64,000 nucleotides of DNA from Macrosteles quadrilineatus (GCF_028750875.1 NW_026542598.1:5766001-5830000); one strand, 5' to 3'. Shown: positions 12,001 to 22,764, counted from the first letter of the stretch. Translations and numbers: made by a program. The notes: generated by a model not told the origin, from the letters alone.

Positions 12001-13114
12001 GTTGCAGGAGCAAGGAGCCAACGATAGTGGGCAAGGCCTCTGGCTCCATGACCTTAGGTGGTAAATACACTCTCGGCTTCTAGGATCTGATTTTGTAGCC
12101 AGCTTTTCATGGAAAGAGTCTGTTTCTTTCCCTTATCTTTCCAGGAACTGATCTTGCTCCGGTTTATAGCTTTAAGGTGTTTGCACCTGCTGGTCCTATG
12201 CTAAGCCCATATTCCATTCATACAAAGTCGGTTCCCTAGCGGGCTGCACCACTCTTCATATACCATGGCGCACTGTAATTCAGAAATTTTGGGCGTTAAC
12301 CACTCAGAGAGCACAGATAATCCCTCAGTAGACCAACCTTTTTCGCCAACTGCTTTTAACGCGAGTGAGATCAGACTTACCTTGCGTTAGCTCCTGATTC
12401 CTCCCTGGGTTACTTTCCACACGTGTTGATTCATTCAGTTTCCAGAACCAACCTTATATTTGTCAGTCTCTACCTATGTAAGGGTTCCAATTCCTCCGTA
12501 GTGGGGACGCCCTGGTTAACATAACCCTAATTTACCCTCATGTTAATACTGTATATCGTTAATGCGTAGGCCTAAAGCAAACAGTGAATAACGAAGTTTA
12601 ATTGGGAGGATGTCTAATATATGAAATCAAAGACTGTTGATATAACTTTAATTCAATCATTACCTTTCTAATTAAGGTTTGCATTAGTGATAGATTTATA
12701 TTTTTTTTGTTTTCAGTTAAACGTGTTTATACACATCTGGATCCACCTTCCAACCCAAAGTTTGCAGACATTAAAAAAAATATCAAGATTACTGCGTATT
12801 ACAGGGAGTATATACTGAAATGCTATGAATTAGAAGACAAGGCGGAACCTGGCAGTGTCCCAGTATACAAAGCGATAATCGAAACGAAACCTCAAGGATG
12901 GAAAGACAAACGCTTGCTATTTTCAATGGATATGAAATCATGTGATAACATGGACACGAACATTATGAACTTCTTTTTTGACAGTCGTTTTGAAGTTTTT
13001 ACCGAAAATGATGAGTGGTTATATTTTGAAGGGTCTAATGAAGGTTTTCATTACATTGAGTCCCGTACTCAAAACAGTATTCCAGTTAGTAGGTGGAAAT
13101 TACAAAAGCCTTAA
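3060..13114 (+). CDS. Gene A: secreted three-domain protein, seven exons
   Basis: Complete gene predicted from splice sites and reading-frame continuity. Coding exons are 3060-3083, 3523-3553, 6027-6415, 6704-6746, 8548-8942, 11413-11440 and 12717-13114. They sum to 1308 nt, 435 residues plus a TAA stop, with every junction in frame and all introns GT...AG. The product has an N-terminal signal peptide followed by three diverged copies of a domain of about 120 residues joined by 15- and 10-residue linkers. The domain is not one I recognise by name; it has two conserved cysteines per copy and looks rich in beta strands. Intron 2 and introns 4-6 contain or may contain transposon debris. A polyadenylation signal follows 60 nt after the stop. 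The protein is presumably secreted; its biochemical role is unknown. The duplicated, fast-diverging, single-family cluster would fit a lineage-specific secreted factor such as a salivary or glandular protein, but that is inference. Confidence 0.82.
3523..3553 (+). CDS. Gene A exon 2: signal peptide, second half
   Basis: The 31-nt exon follows tattgttgcag and encodes GLVTHICGVK plus one base (phase 1), with donor gtaaga. Joined to exon 1 it gives MLFLLVFTGLVTHICGVK, a plausible signal peptide; the cleavage point is not certain. Exon 2 is 31 nt in all four family members. Confidence 0.85.
3560..6026 (+). other. Gene A intron 2 (no coding content seen)
   Basis: This 2.5-kb intron contains an A homopolymer at 4157-4175 and a more GC-rich patch at 4180-4340, where 'tcggttgtcc' and 'ggcaaccga' form a small inverted pair. 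The part near 5500-5620 ('aatagtacgatttaaat') matches 63600-63650 downstream of gene C exon 2, showing that A and C share intron sequence. The 70-codon minus frame at 3923-4135 has no motif. Confidence 0.6.
6027..6415 (+). CDS. Gene A exon 3: domain copy 1
   Basis: The exon enters in phase 1 after tctttcag, forming a Val codon with exon 2, and ends in phase 0 at CCC CAG|gtaagg. It encodes about 129 residues. Family landmarks are LKSTLYAGRHMIKCFQL near the start, DSCDGSLGNEI in the middle, GGMKWAYFKDSKCEG after it, and LPNTLWSSQKPQ at the exon border. A third cysteine in SKCEG is shared with copy 2 (FKCKG). A TTG-initiated reading at 6041 is only a fragment of this exon. The nearest relative appears to be the single domains of B and D. 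Confidence 0.85.
6704..6746 (+). CDS. Gene A exon 4: linker microexon
   Basis: The 43-nt exon lies between gcattacag and gtaagt. It encodes NPKESNDPYIDKSK plus one base, taking the frame from phase 0 to phase 1. It is rich in Asn, Asp, Lys and Ser, as expected for a flexible linker between domain copies 1 and 2. Confidence 0.78.
7530..8340 (+). mobile_element. LINE reverse-transcriptase remnant in gene A intron 4
   Basis: Interrupted frames read like the middle of a Jockey/CR1-type reverse transcriptase: a GSVLGPLLFLIDVNEFP-like block, then an LYADATT-like stretch at the position of the FADD box, then a LGITLDQSLPW-like block with the spacing typical of such enzymes. Stops and frameshifts break it throughout. 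The downstream part, to the 'ataataaacattaatctgattt' region, looks like its 3' end. Dead copy; the LINE clade is uncertain. Confidence 0.7.
8548..8942 (+). CDS. Gene A exon 5: domain copy 2
   Basis: The exon enters in phase 1 after aatttcag (Val junction codon) and ends in phase 0 at ACC CAG|gtatat, encoding about 131 residues. It carries the family pattern: IKITIYTESKYVLKCFEL, TSCENMDRNI, NDNWSYFEYFKCKG and LPATEWILQDFK. It is as diverged from copy 1 as from the B and D domains, so the internal duplication is old. Confidence 0.85.
9290..9403 (+). mobile_element. Family X fragment
   Basis: The stretch containing 'ccgtagtctcatggtaagaactagacccgg' and 'gtccacagaagccaaaaa' matches the left part of the family X copy at 33560-33680. 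It breaks off where the foldback element at 9404 begins, so that element appears to have inserted into an existing family X copy. Confidence 0.65.
9404..10287. mobile_element. Foldback element 1 (~440-bp terminal inverted repeats)
   Basis: An 884-bp near-perfect palindrome. It begins TACAGGGTGTCCCGGAACTC and ends with the reverse complement. The arms meet around 9845 at a short loop containing 'cagcatgcgctg'. Only a few mismatches separate the arms, for example in the 'cacatagccgcca' and 'acacagccacca' blocks. It has no coding capacity. The end sequence resembles Tc1/mariner-type MITEs inserting at TA. It lies in intron 5 of gene A. Confidence 0.9.
10288..11412 (+). other. Gene A intron 5, right part
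   Basis: AT-rich intron sequence. The 10330-10800 part has the look of transposon DNA ('accatgatatttttgatagg', 'ataacagacgaagtatttc') and may be the other half of the family X copy split by the foldback element, but the match is weak. No exon candidate with both splice sites was found before 11413. Confidence 0.4.
11413..11440 (+). CDS. Gene A exon 6: linker microexon
   Basis: The 28-nt exon lies between ttgttttag and gtaaga. It encodes VIQDTKESR plus one base (phase 0 to 1) and links domain copies 2 and 3. The same segment and its downstream flank are recognisable at 58200-58560 behind gene D, where the donor site is lost. Confidence 0.72.
11840..12540. mobile_element. GC-richer insertion in gene A intron 6
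   Basis: This block differs sharply in base composition from the surrounding AT-rich intron. It contains a short open stretch from 12265 (MAHCNSEILGVNHSE...) ending at a TAG. I see no diagnostic transposase or reverse-transcriptase motif. The composition suggests the 5' region of a LINE or another inserted element; the class is not established. Confidence 0.4.
12717..13114 (+). CDS. Gene A exon 7: domain copy 3 and stop
   Basis: The terminal exon enters in phase 1 after ttttcag (Val junction) and ends in TAA at 13112-13114. It encodes about 131 residues. Family landmarks: IKITAYYREYILKCYEL, MKSCDNMDTNI, ENDEWLYFEG and SRWKLQKP immediately before the stop. The protein therefore ends exactly where the other domain exons end. 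The region between the two cysteines is the most diverged of the three copies. Confidence 0.85.
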
Positions 13115-13173
13115 GTTACCCAGAACGACCCCAAAAATGGACCTGTATGTATTCTTTTACCAGCTGCAATTCA

Positions 13174-13179
13174 AATAAA
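13174..13179 (+). terminator. Polyadenylation signal of gene A
   Basis: AATAAA occurs 60 nt after the gene A stop codon and is followed by AT-rich sequence. It is the first canonical signal after the stop. Confidence 0.7.
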
Positions 13180-13499
13180 ATAATATATATTATATTTTTC
13201 TTTAATAAATTGATCATCTAAAAATATTGCGTTTTTTTAAATTTATTAAATTATTAAATTTACAATACCTACTGCCTACTATTTTATGCTATGCTTTTAA
13301 ATGTAGAATTTTGCAATTATTATTAACAATATTATTACGCATTATTATTACAATATTATATTAAGGCAACATCATGTTACAACACTACTATTACTATATT
13401 ATTAATTACTAATTAATTACAAAATTACTAATTCCTAATTAACTATTACTATTATTATCCGTGAACACAAAAAAAACATGTTACAACAATATAATTTTA

Positions 13500-14345
13500 A
13501 TGCCATCAGTCAAAAATAATATCGGTGAAAACCATAGGTCCCTATCTCAACCCAGAACAAAATGGTGACAGTTTCTGTTATTAGGCTTTACATTTAACAT
13601 TTTTGAGCTGCCCCAATATACATAATTATGGGTTCCCAGGTGAAACTGTCATATCTACAACTAAAAATTACACAGTTTTTTTTTTTAAAGAGACAAGCTT
13701 TCCTAAAACAACCCGAAAAAAATGTTACTATGAATGCATATTTTTAAGTGGGGTCTCTCAGGTTGATGAAAACTAAAAAGCACCACCATATCGTACTGGT
13801 ATTTGACAGGGACTTCTAGTTTTTGCAAATATTCTTTTTAACTCACGGCCTTTAAAATGAATTGTTACTTGTTGTGGCTTTGTTTTAAAAGTTTTTGAGG
13901 TGTGCCCGAAACACCCCATTTTGGGTTCCCGGGCAAAATTGTCAAACCAACCAAAGAGTAGTTTTTAGTTTCATGTAACGATACAGTAATACTGAGTTTA
14001 GTTTTCCTGGTACAACCCATAGAAAAGTTAATAGGGGATATTGATGTATATTTTTACACAGGGTATCTCAAGCTGATGAAAAATAAAAAATGGCTGCCAT
14101 TCTGTAATGAATTGAGATAGTGACTTTTAATTTGTTCTTATATTTTTGGAGCCAATGACCTTGAAATGAGCTATTATTTGGTGGGGCTTGTATTTAAAAT
14201 TGTTGAGCTCCCCAAAATAATTCATTTTGGGGTTTCACACAAATGTGAATCCATCAAAAAAGGGTACTTTTATAACAATTAAAGTTGTGGAGAATTTGAT
14301 TTTCCTGGTGTAACCCACTAAAAAGTTGATAGGGGGTGTCCATTG
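13500..14345. repeat. Three-unit tandem repeat, unit ~300 bp
   Basis: Three diverged units start near the 'ttgagctgcccc' block at 13604, 'ttgaggtgtgccc' at 13895 and 'ttgagctcccc' at 14203, a spacing of 291 and 308 bp. Each unit has, in order, a 'ttttgggttcccgg'-like block, 'tttcct..tacaaccca' and 'gggtatctcaagctgatgaaaa'. No coding frame runs through it. It is probably the internal repeat region of a transposon, bounded on the right by an AT microsatellite. Confidence 0.75.
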
Positions 14346-14405
14346 TCCATATATATATATATATATACTACAGAGTGTATATATATTATGTTTTATATAT
14401 ATATA
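14346..14405. repeat. AT microsatellite
   Basis: Runs of (AT)n at 14350-14366 and 14392-14408 flank a short spacer, at the junction between the ~300-bp tandem array and a sequence starting 'acagggggacaattaag' that looks like the end of another element. Confidence 0.8.
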
Positions 14406-14409
14406 TATA

Positions 14410-15860
14410 CAGGGGGACAATTAAGTATTAGAACGAATTTTTAACTTTTGAGAAAAAATTATTACTCAAATTTGTTAATCAAAAATAATTCCCATTGTCT
14501 GTGTGTTCAACGATTTAGGGTAGGAATGGGGATTGTACCTGGAAGAAAATGGAGAGTAGATAATAGGATTCAATTACTTCACAGATAAACGAATAACGTG
14601 AAACTTTTCCACAAAACAAGTTGTTGAAATGTTTTTTATTTGCTAAATGCATTTTCTTCAACAACCAACGAGAAACACATAAAAATTTGTATAAAGAAAT
14701 TAATTACGTATTGAAGTCCATAATTTTTTTTATTTTTACAACAAACTAACGCTAGATGATAACGCGAATAAAATATTCGAAAAATGTATTAAATACTGGC
14801 GTTGATTCTTAATACATAAAACAATATTGTCGTGAATATTGAAAGCTATATATCACTTGTAATTCTATTTCTGTGCGGCTCAATGCCCCGCAAAAAACAT
14901 ATGAATTTAGAAAACAAATTCATCGCGTTAAATATATTGACTCGAAGTCGAAAATTAAATACAGTAATAATAGAAGGGAAGCAGTCCAGTCATTTTTAGC
15001 TGTATTCTTGTGCTGCAAATGCCAAAGATAACCGAAATTAGCATCTTTCCATTTTAAAAGGTAAGTTTGTTTCAGACGGGCAAATTTTTATCCTCGAAAT
15101 CAAAATATGTCCCTACTCACTTGTTCCAGTTAGGACTTTACATTCTACTTTACATTGTTGTTAACCGTTCTGATCACACGAAGCCTTGTGAGGCCCTTTT
15201 TGATGTATTAATATCAATAAAACCACTGCCCCATTTTATTAGTATAATCTGTGTCTTGGCAATTCACTGACCTCTATATTTAAAAACTCAGTTGGAATTT
15301 CTAGATGGGTGTCTCCGCCTTCGTCTGTTTTCGAGGACTCACTCTTCTTCCCCTTGGCATACTGACAATTAATTACCTAACTTGTCAAGTTCATGTAGTA
15401 ATTCATTAATACTGTTAGTTTACATAGAAAATTAGATAGAAGTTACTTGGCTTGGTGCTTTCAAAACTGCTAACTCAAAATACACCCAAGTAAAAAAGAA
15501 TCAAGTTATTGGTTAAAAAAAACTATGTTTGTGTAAAAACGTTATTTACATGAAGTAGATGATTTATTTGATTTCACGATCAGCTGTTTCGTTTCTAATG
15601 ATTTAGTAATGTCAAAGATTTGTGATTTTAAATACATCAATTATTATAATAAGGTTTTCTAAATCATGGTAACTTATTCTCAACTAAATTTTACTATTCC
15701 CAGCATTAAAATAAAGTAGTGAGATCCATTATGAGTAAACTTTAAGGTACACAATCCTTGATTGAAATGTAGTATACATTAACAGTCATAATACACAGCA
15801 ATTATTATGTAGTAAACTTTGACTATTTTCAAGTAACAAACATATGTTTGTGTAAATAAA
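14410..15860. other. Intergenic, no gene recognised
   Basis: The start ('tacagggggacaattaagta') resembles a transposon terminus, but no matching opposite end was found. The 67-codon plus frame at 15067-15270 and the 61-codon minus frame at 14235-14420 have no motifs or splice context. Confidence 0.45.
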
Positions 15861-15867
15861 AATTATC

Positions 15868-16069
15868 TCCCATGTTATCCTTATGGAGAAATACGAAGCT
15901 TTAAAGGGCCCCAGGGCCTCACTCTCTAATTATTTCCCTAAAAAGAAAGTTTCCTGCACAACTTCACGTTACGCTCTTTCCAATGACACCAAAAACTTGT
16001 CAATCGGTTTAATAGTTTCGGAGGAGTAATTGTCACAAAAAACCTGCTTGCGTATTAAATAAGTAATAA
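15868..16069 (+). repeat. Dispersed repeat R2, copy 1
   Basis: About 200 bp nearly identical to 37229-37426, same orientation: 'tatggagaaatacgaa', 'aaagggccccagggcctcac', 'cttcacgttacgctctttcc', 'ttcggaggagtaattgtcac' and 'tgcttgcgtattaaataagta' are shared. This copy is followed by an (AATA)n microsatellite (16065-16105), as expected for a retroposed element with a simple-repeat tail. No coding capacity. Confidence 0.85.
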
Positions 16070-16469
16070 ATAAATAAATAAATAAATAAAATAAATAAAT
16101 AAATCGTTAAGGGGACTTAAGTCATAATATTGAAAATTATCAAGTTGAATGCATTTACAAGCAAGACTTGGTGACAAAGAACATTAAGGAAAAATCCACA
16201 CGCATTAAATTATTCTATTGCCCATTCTTGAATGATAAGGCAGCATCTTGGCTTTATGGCTTGACGGATTGTTTCCTAATGGCATCTGAGAGAAATTTAA
16301 TTTATTTTATGGACACTTTCACTTAAAGAGTAAAGCTTTTAGATATTGTCATAGGACAATCTTTCGGACCATTTTTGCTTCTTCTACTACAAAGACAGTA
16401 TTTCGTACACATACTCTTTAATTTTTTATAGGTAAAACTATAAACAGATATACAAATATTGTTTATAGC

Positions 16470-16870
16470 TTCGTTGAAGTTGTATACGCATTTAGCTGTG
16501 CATTAAAATTGCGTTTGCCTGTTATTAAAAACAGCCAGGTTTATATTTTTAATCAACTGCCAAATGAGTCTACTTATCGTGTGTTTTCATTTCTCTTAAA
16601 CTGACCCAATGATTTACACTACATTACATTATTTTGTTCTTAAAGATGTGTATGGTTATAAACACTCTATAAATCTATTTAACAAGTGACACAATCACTA
16701 CGATAAATGTTTGTACTCATGCTTTCAATGAAACTAATAACAGCGCTTTTGTTTCATTTGGCCACAATCAAGACAAACTCTCTACTGTTACCTTGACCAT
16801 GCGTTGGACTGGAACCTAATCGTTGGTTTTATTGTAATTTATTGCGCTGCCTACTCTGTTTCAACTCTGC
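16470..16870 (+). repeat. Dispersed repeat R1, copy 2
   Basis: Shares the R1 landmarks of 1960-2400, including 'ggccacaatcaagacaaac' and 'ggttttattgtaatttatt'. More diverged than copy 3 in the central 'gatcaggtgttgg' part. Confidence 0.6.
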
Positions 16871-19039
16871 AGAGTTTTTGAAGAAAAAAAGTCTTTATGA
16901 ATACCTAATCATGTTTCCATTGAATTGCAATGTCTTAGTACCTAACCACTAATAATAAAATATGAAAACTAGGATTAGGGCTAATCTTTTATCACTCTTC
17001 AAGGAAAATCCTTTTAAATAGACACAACTCTTGGATTCATGTACCTGTCTTGGATTCTACTTGCATTCATGGTGGAAGTAAGACCCATACTACGTTTACC
17101 CTTAATCTATTGAGTGTTAGAAAAACCAACTTACGTGTATAGTTTTACAAAAATCCATTTTACGAAGAAGTATGCCAAATTCCGATCTGAAATTTGACAT
17201 TAAAGAAATCAGAAATCTTTATTCACCATTAATAAAATTACATGAAATAGCCAACATATGTAAATAGCCTAAACTAAGATTTTTTTACAATATCCAGGTG
17301 TACTTACATCAATCATCACTTGATACTATTAACTTGATGTCGTTACAAGTCATCTATCTTGTAATACCGTGGTGAATTACTACTACTAATTACTTTCCAT
17401 ATTATATTATTATATATAATATATTATATATATTATGTAATATATTATATATTAATTATATAATATATATAATGTATTACTATTATTACTGTTATATTAT
17501 TATTATATTATTATTATTATTATATTTTTTATATTACTTTTTGATTTAGCAGTTTTAATCAAGAATACAATTTACTTATATAAAATGTCACTAGTAGGTT
17601 GTTTAAAATTCACCCTAAGCTGTACGTCACCCTATTCATAACAATGATAAGAAAAGGTTTTTTACTTACTCTACGTTGTCTATGTATTAAATATCAACGA
17701 TAGTGGCATGACATCTTGAGACCTATAACCAACAAAATCCATTTTTGTATGGTCCCACTACTAGGTCTTCTGGAGATCACATCAATATGCAGATTCAACT
17801 AGGCCAACTATAAAATAAATAAATAATGGTCTCTCGTTCAAAAAGTTTTTAATTGTGTAGATTTCTACGCCTAAATATCTCAAATAAAATACTTTAAAAA
17901 TAGATATATAAAAAACTTTTAAGTTTTAAATTTAAAACTTTGAAAAAACTTTAAATTAATGTTAACGTAGTCCAATTGAGACATAAATTGACAAAATCCA
18001 TTTAAAAAATGTATAAACTAGAAGAACTAAAATTACATTTTAGAAGTGGTTGCCAATTTTTACTGTTTCTCTTGATCTCTAGGATTAACTCTGGATCGTA
18101 TAGTTTCTTTGTGACCGTTAAGGAAATCTACAAGAAGTAAATGTAGTGTATCATGCATACAAAACATTGCTCTAGGCTATACACCAATTATATAGCCTAA
18201 AAAACTGTTATTTGTGAAACGAATAGTATCAATCGTTGGTTGCTTTACAATATATTGATGTTAGATTTAATGCTTATAAAAATCATTTGGAACAAGTTAA
18301 GCATTCAGGGTAACGGGATGGTTTAGAGAACACTGTTGTGTAAAGGTGTTTTAAGTACAGTTGAGCTACAACACTCTAAGACCCAACGTCCTCTAAAATC
18401 AAATTTATGTTAGGGGGAGTAAGTGGCCTCTGCTTAAATAGGTTATAAGGGGAAAGTGCCAATGTAGTAAAGGCCAGAAACACTATAAATACTGAAACAC
18501 TAACTAACTTTTAGTGCTTGACGTAAAGCACGTCGCTTAGAAAGTTTTACCCCTTCTGGTTAAGAATTCTATTCTTATACTATAAAATATTCTTTTAAAA
18601 TAGCGAACAAAAGAATAGGCCAAACAAAGTTTAAAAAGCTACTAAAAAGAGTGTGTAACAGAAACAATGTGCTACTAATAGTTCGTATTTTATTATCATA
18701 AGTAGACGAAAACGGCAATGAGTTGTCACTGGCATTGCTTTCGTACGAGAAGGCTGGAAATATCTGCAGCTATTAGATTATTTTTTAATACAATATTCAT
18801 GAGGCGTCACAGCTGTTAATGGTTGAAAACACTATACTACATTCAAAGTTTATGTCAAGTTAACTGTCATTTTTTATTCATTCAATGCCAATTTGTAGTT
18901 TTTATAAGAAAGGTTAAACAAATATTTATTATTTAATGTTTTGGTGTAAAGTACCATGAATCGTCCAATCCACGTAAGTACCTGTAATTATCCCTTTTAA
19001 TAACTCTTTGTGAAACCTGCGGATTTTAAAAGACCGCTA
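16871..19039. other. Intergenic, AT-rich, no gene
   Basis: Contains an extended TA-rich low-complexity tract at 17400-17530 (tatta/tatata units). No open frame with recognisable coding features and no family exon was found on either strand. Confidence 0.5.
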
Positions 19040-19200
19040 AAAGGGGTAAATTTAATTAATGATTCCAACGATGAATGCAGCAGCGGGGTGGGTTAAGAAA
19101 ATATTAAAAGCTGTTCCTCAAAAAAGGAAGGAAAGTTCCCAGCTCCCATTTGGTTTTGAAAAGTCTTAGAAACCCTCATTTTAAACTTCCGCACTTAGCC
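19040..19200 (-). repeat. Dispersed repeat, partner of 541-700
   Basis: Opposite-strand copy of the block at 541-700; see that entry for the shared landmarks. Confidence 0.6.
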
Positions 19201-20128
19201 TATTTGTAACAGAATTGATTTCTAAGGCCTTAATATATTTCTAAATGCAGTGTGGTGGGTATAATTTTCAAGGATATAGGAAAATATTGTTTTATAGTTT
19301 TTACAATGCTAAGAACAGAATTAAATACTGAGAATGCAGAATTAATAACTCACACTTAAAAAAAATAACCACTGAACTGACCGAGATTATTTAATGCTGT
19401 GAGTTGAAAAAAAGATTTAAATAAAGATCGCTTTAAAAATTTGTTACTTTAGTTATGAATGGTTGTAGGTGTTACAAATATATTTTATAAACAGAATAAG
19501 GCCTCAATTAGAATTTAGTAATGCCATTAAACTTATTACAGTAACAGGCAACGTCAATCAGTACAACACATAAGGTTGTATGTAGCATTTGTGTTTTTAA
19601 CCTAGACAATACTTAATCCACATGACATTAGTGGTTTAACCTAAAAGATTAAAAAAATCTTCCACAGAGTAATTTAAAGAATGTCATTACATACGATTTA
19701 AAATTATTTACTGGCAAAGTTCTATTTTCTAATGGTAACTTATTGAACAATAGGTACTTTTGATGATCGTAACTGTTGAAGGTTTTACTTAATCTAATAT
19801 AAGGTGTAACAATATTGTGCTTAGTTCTAGACTGCTGTGCTGCATAGGGAAGTTAGCGACATTTTCTTTTTCCTATATAAGCGTGGAAAAAGAGTATACA
19901 GTGATGATAATGTTAAAATATTGAGCTCAATAAAACTATATTTACAAGATTCGGATTAATCAAATAAAACGATGTAATCATAAACAATAACTGGTCTCCT
20001 GGTTATATAAACAAATAGTGAAGCACAAATCATGAAAATAACCCTATAATAACAGAAAATAAATTTTGTCTACCCCAGCGATCAGTGTGGATAAACATGA
20101 ACTAGACACGAAAAACAAGCTTCAAAAT

Positions 20129-20830
20129 TTACAATGGGATCACAATAAACAAAAAAGGCCCTAAAATAGAGCCTTGGAGAACGCCAGCCGATACATTAAG
20201 CATTTCAGAAGAGGTATCTTTTATTACAACAATATGTTTTCTATAACTTAAATATATACTTAACAACAACAAGCTTAACTCTAGATTGTCGATACAATAA
20301 ACACTTAAATTTACTACAGAGAACATTGTGATACATTGTATAAAATGCCTACAAGGCAGGTGCCAACTACCAGTTTCTTTTCAAATCCTTTAAGAATAAA
20401 GTCCACAATTGTTTCAACAGCCATGGCTGTGGAGCGCTTGTTTCTGAAACCATACTGATGATCCTACAGGAAATTATGAAGTGAGAAATATTTAATACAG
20501 CTGCATAAAAATTCTTGATTCAATAATTTTACTGATGGTGGGAACAGTTGCAACTGGGCGATAGTTCTCTGGACTGTTTCTTTGGCCTTTTTTTAAAAAA
20601 AGAGTGATTTTTAATGCTTTCAGGGAGTCAGAAAAATTGCCAGATTTTAACATAAGGTTGATAAAAATAGGTGAGGGGATGAACAACGAAACAACATATT
20701 TTTTCACAATACAGTTACTAAGTCCGTACAAATCTTCACTTTTCTTTTGCAATTGAAGTTTACAGCAATAGTCAAGAAATAGTTCTGATTCGGATTTTAA
20801 TTTATAATAGAAATATTATCTATATTATTT
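20129..20830 (-). mobile_element. LINE (Jockey/I-like) reverse-transcriptase fragment
   Basis: On the minus strand, from high to low coordinates, a linker reads LKSESELFLDYCCKLQLQKK, then an NFSDSLKALKITLFLKKG block, a NSPENYRPVATVPTISKIIE block (typical early RT motifs), and, after frame breaks, GVLQGSILGPFLFIVI, equivalent to the PQGSxLGPLLF motif. Stops and frameshifts separate the blocks, and no YADD box is intact. Dead copy. Confidence 0.82.
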
Positions 20831-21000
20831 GTATAATCATTATCAATATTACCGCGTATCCTTATTATTATTACTAAGTGTTAAATATTACTTAATAAAA
20901 CGCGAATTTTCTATATATATATATTTGTATCAAAACTGCGGACGTCACATTATTTTAAACCACATTAAATCCCTACTAAATTATAGATTTGTAGGTGGTT
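20755..21000. repeat. Left arm of a widely spaced inverted repeat
   Basis: Matches 25065-25320 in inverse orientation, including 'gttctgattcggatttt', the 'ccttattattatta' block, 'actgcggacgtcacatta' and 'aaatccctactaaattata'. Identity is high but with small indels. The arms enclose about 4 kb and overlap the LINE fragment, so either two LINE-containing copies inserted in opposite directions or a local inverted duplication occurred. Confidence 0.8.
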
Positions 21001-22339
21001 CAAGACTTCAGATTTTTCTCTAAATAGTGTCCAAAAGCCTTAAGGCTCAAATATGTGTTAATTTGATAAATTACTGTAAATGTTTTCTCTGGTTGAAAAC
21101 AAGTTTTCCTTCTTTATTTAAAATCGTAAATGGTTTTGGCAGCCAAAACGTTTTAAACTCGAAAATTCTTACACAGGAAAATGTAGCCGTTGTTCTACTT
21201 CAATCAAGTGTCAAACACTCCAAGTTTAAAAAAGAAGTTGACATGAATGTCAAGTGCAAAATTTCTAGCTTTTTGTCAAATCGAAGTTTCTCCGAGGCAC
21301 TTATCCACACTATGTTCATGGCAATAGTCGCAAGCGAGTTTTCATCGAATCATGTTTTTTACTTTTCACTCGAATCACTTTTTACTCGTGCTTAAGCTAG
21401 GGAGATTTATAATTTTGTGAGCAATGAACATTACTAACTGTTATTTCTAAGGTAGTGCGTTAGTTTGTTATTCTGAAACATTATTTGACCAGTTAAACTA
21501 TGAAAATCTGTGATTTAAGTACGGTTTTGTTAATTTACAGCTTGTAAGTTTAGTGAATTTTTGCATTGTGAGCTAACTTGGCTAGTATATTGATTCCAAC
21601 AAACCAGTGTTTAAAAAATTTTAGAGTTAGGTACGTCTTTAATTTACATTTTTAACACTCGTAACACACATAAGTTAGAAAAAAACAGAAAAAACTTTTG
21701 AAATGTAATTCTGTTTTGGTCACCTACAAAACTTAAGTTAATAAAAAAATGAAATTGAGATTCAATAACTAACAAAACTCTAATTTGTAGGTCGAGTTTC
21801 ACTAACAAGATTTATTCAGGCCTTAGCTTAATTTACTTGTTATCGTTCAGATAAAACTCGGCTTTAACAAATATTTACTAAGGAAAATAATTTAAAAATA
21901 TATACTATCGTAGAACAGGACAAACTTATTTTGAAATTTTCTGAGATAAAAACAAAAAGTCATAAAAATTTTAAAATATTAAATAAAACTTCATAGTTTA
22001 GCATCACAAATTATTTTGTGCAACATTTTATCTGCATTGTCCTTTAACTAGGTTGACAATAATGTTGGTTAAACAAAAGATTCCTTATGAGGGAAGTATT
22101 ATTTAATGACGGCAACAGCAAGTGTATTAACATTTCCCTTAGAATTCACCCTGTTTCAAGCAAAACAGTTATTATGATATAAACCAATTCGTTTGCTACA
22201 GTTCAAATATGTCATTCAACTGGCTGTACCATTTATACAGAACTGTTTGGTCCTGCAGAGTGACATGGTAGTAATAAGATAATAGTGGAACATGTGTTTA
22301 TTCCCTATAGGAAACAACCACCGTGATGGATATAAATTA
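21001..22339. other. Intergenic, between inverted arms
   Basis: A 122-codon plus-strand frame at 21027-21395 is the longest here. It shows no motif I recognise, no domain-family signature and no convincing splice sites. Otherwise AT-rich with no clear element. Confidence 0.4.
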
Positions 22340-22490
22340 AAGTGAATTTAATGAAGACTAATGGCAAAGGGTTGGTTTCATGTGACCACAATCAAGACAT
22401 ATGTTCTACTGTAGTCATTAATTCACTTGATCAGGTGTTGGTCTGGTAACTAATCGGTCAGTTTTATATTAATTTCTTGTATTAATAACT
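22340..22490 (+). repeat. Dispersed repeat R1, copy 3 (partial)
   Basis: Shares 'accacaatcaagacata', 'cattaattcacttgatcagg' and 'tgttggtctgg' with 2210-2330. Confidence 0.65.
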
Positions 22491-22764
22491 TTTTATTGAT
22501 TTTTAACATTATTAAAATCTATAAATTATTTAGGTTAATTTAAAGTTTTAGTGTGATGAGCTAAAAGTTAGCTAAATTATAAATATACGATCTCAACCAT
22601 AATATGTTTTATGTTATTGGAAAACTGTGATGTGTTTACCTACAATGTTTTTTTTTTCTTTTTTGTAACTATCATGAATATCAAGCATAATAATAATAGT
22701 CACGGATTCTATTACATCACTATGCAATTTGAAAATCAATATATTTACTTCTTGTGATGATCTA

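Noticed and set aside
3060..13114. Assignment of the domain to the farnesoic acid O-methyltransferase-like (Methyltransf_FA) family
   Set aside because: The alternating pattern with an N-x-I block is loosely similar, but the diagnostic EIxIGGWxN motif is absent.
21027..21395. 122-codon ORF as a gene
   Set aside because: Low-complexity composition, no domain, no splice context, lies inside a transposon-rich interval.
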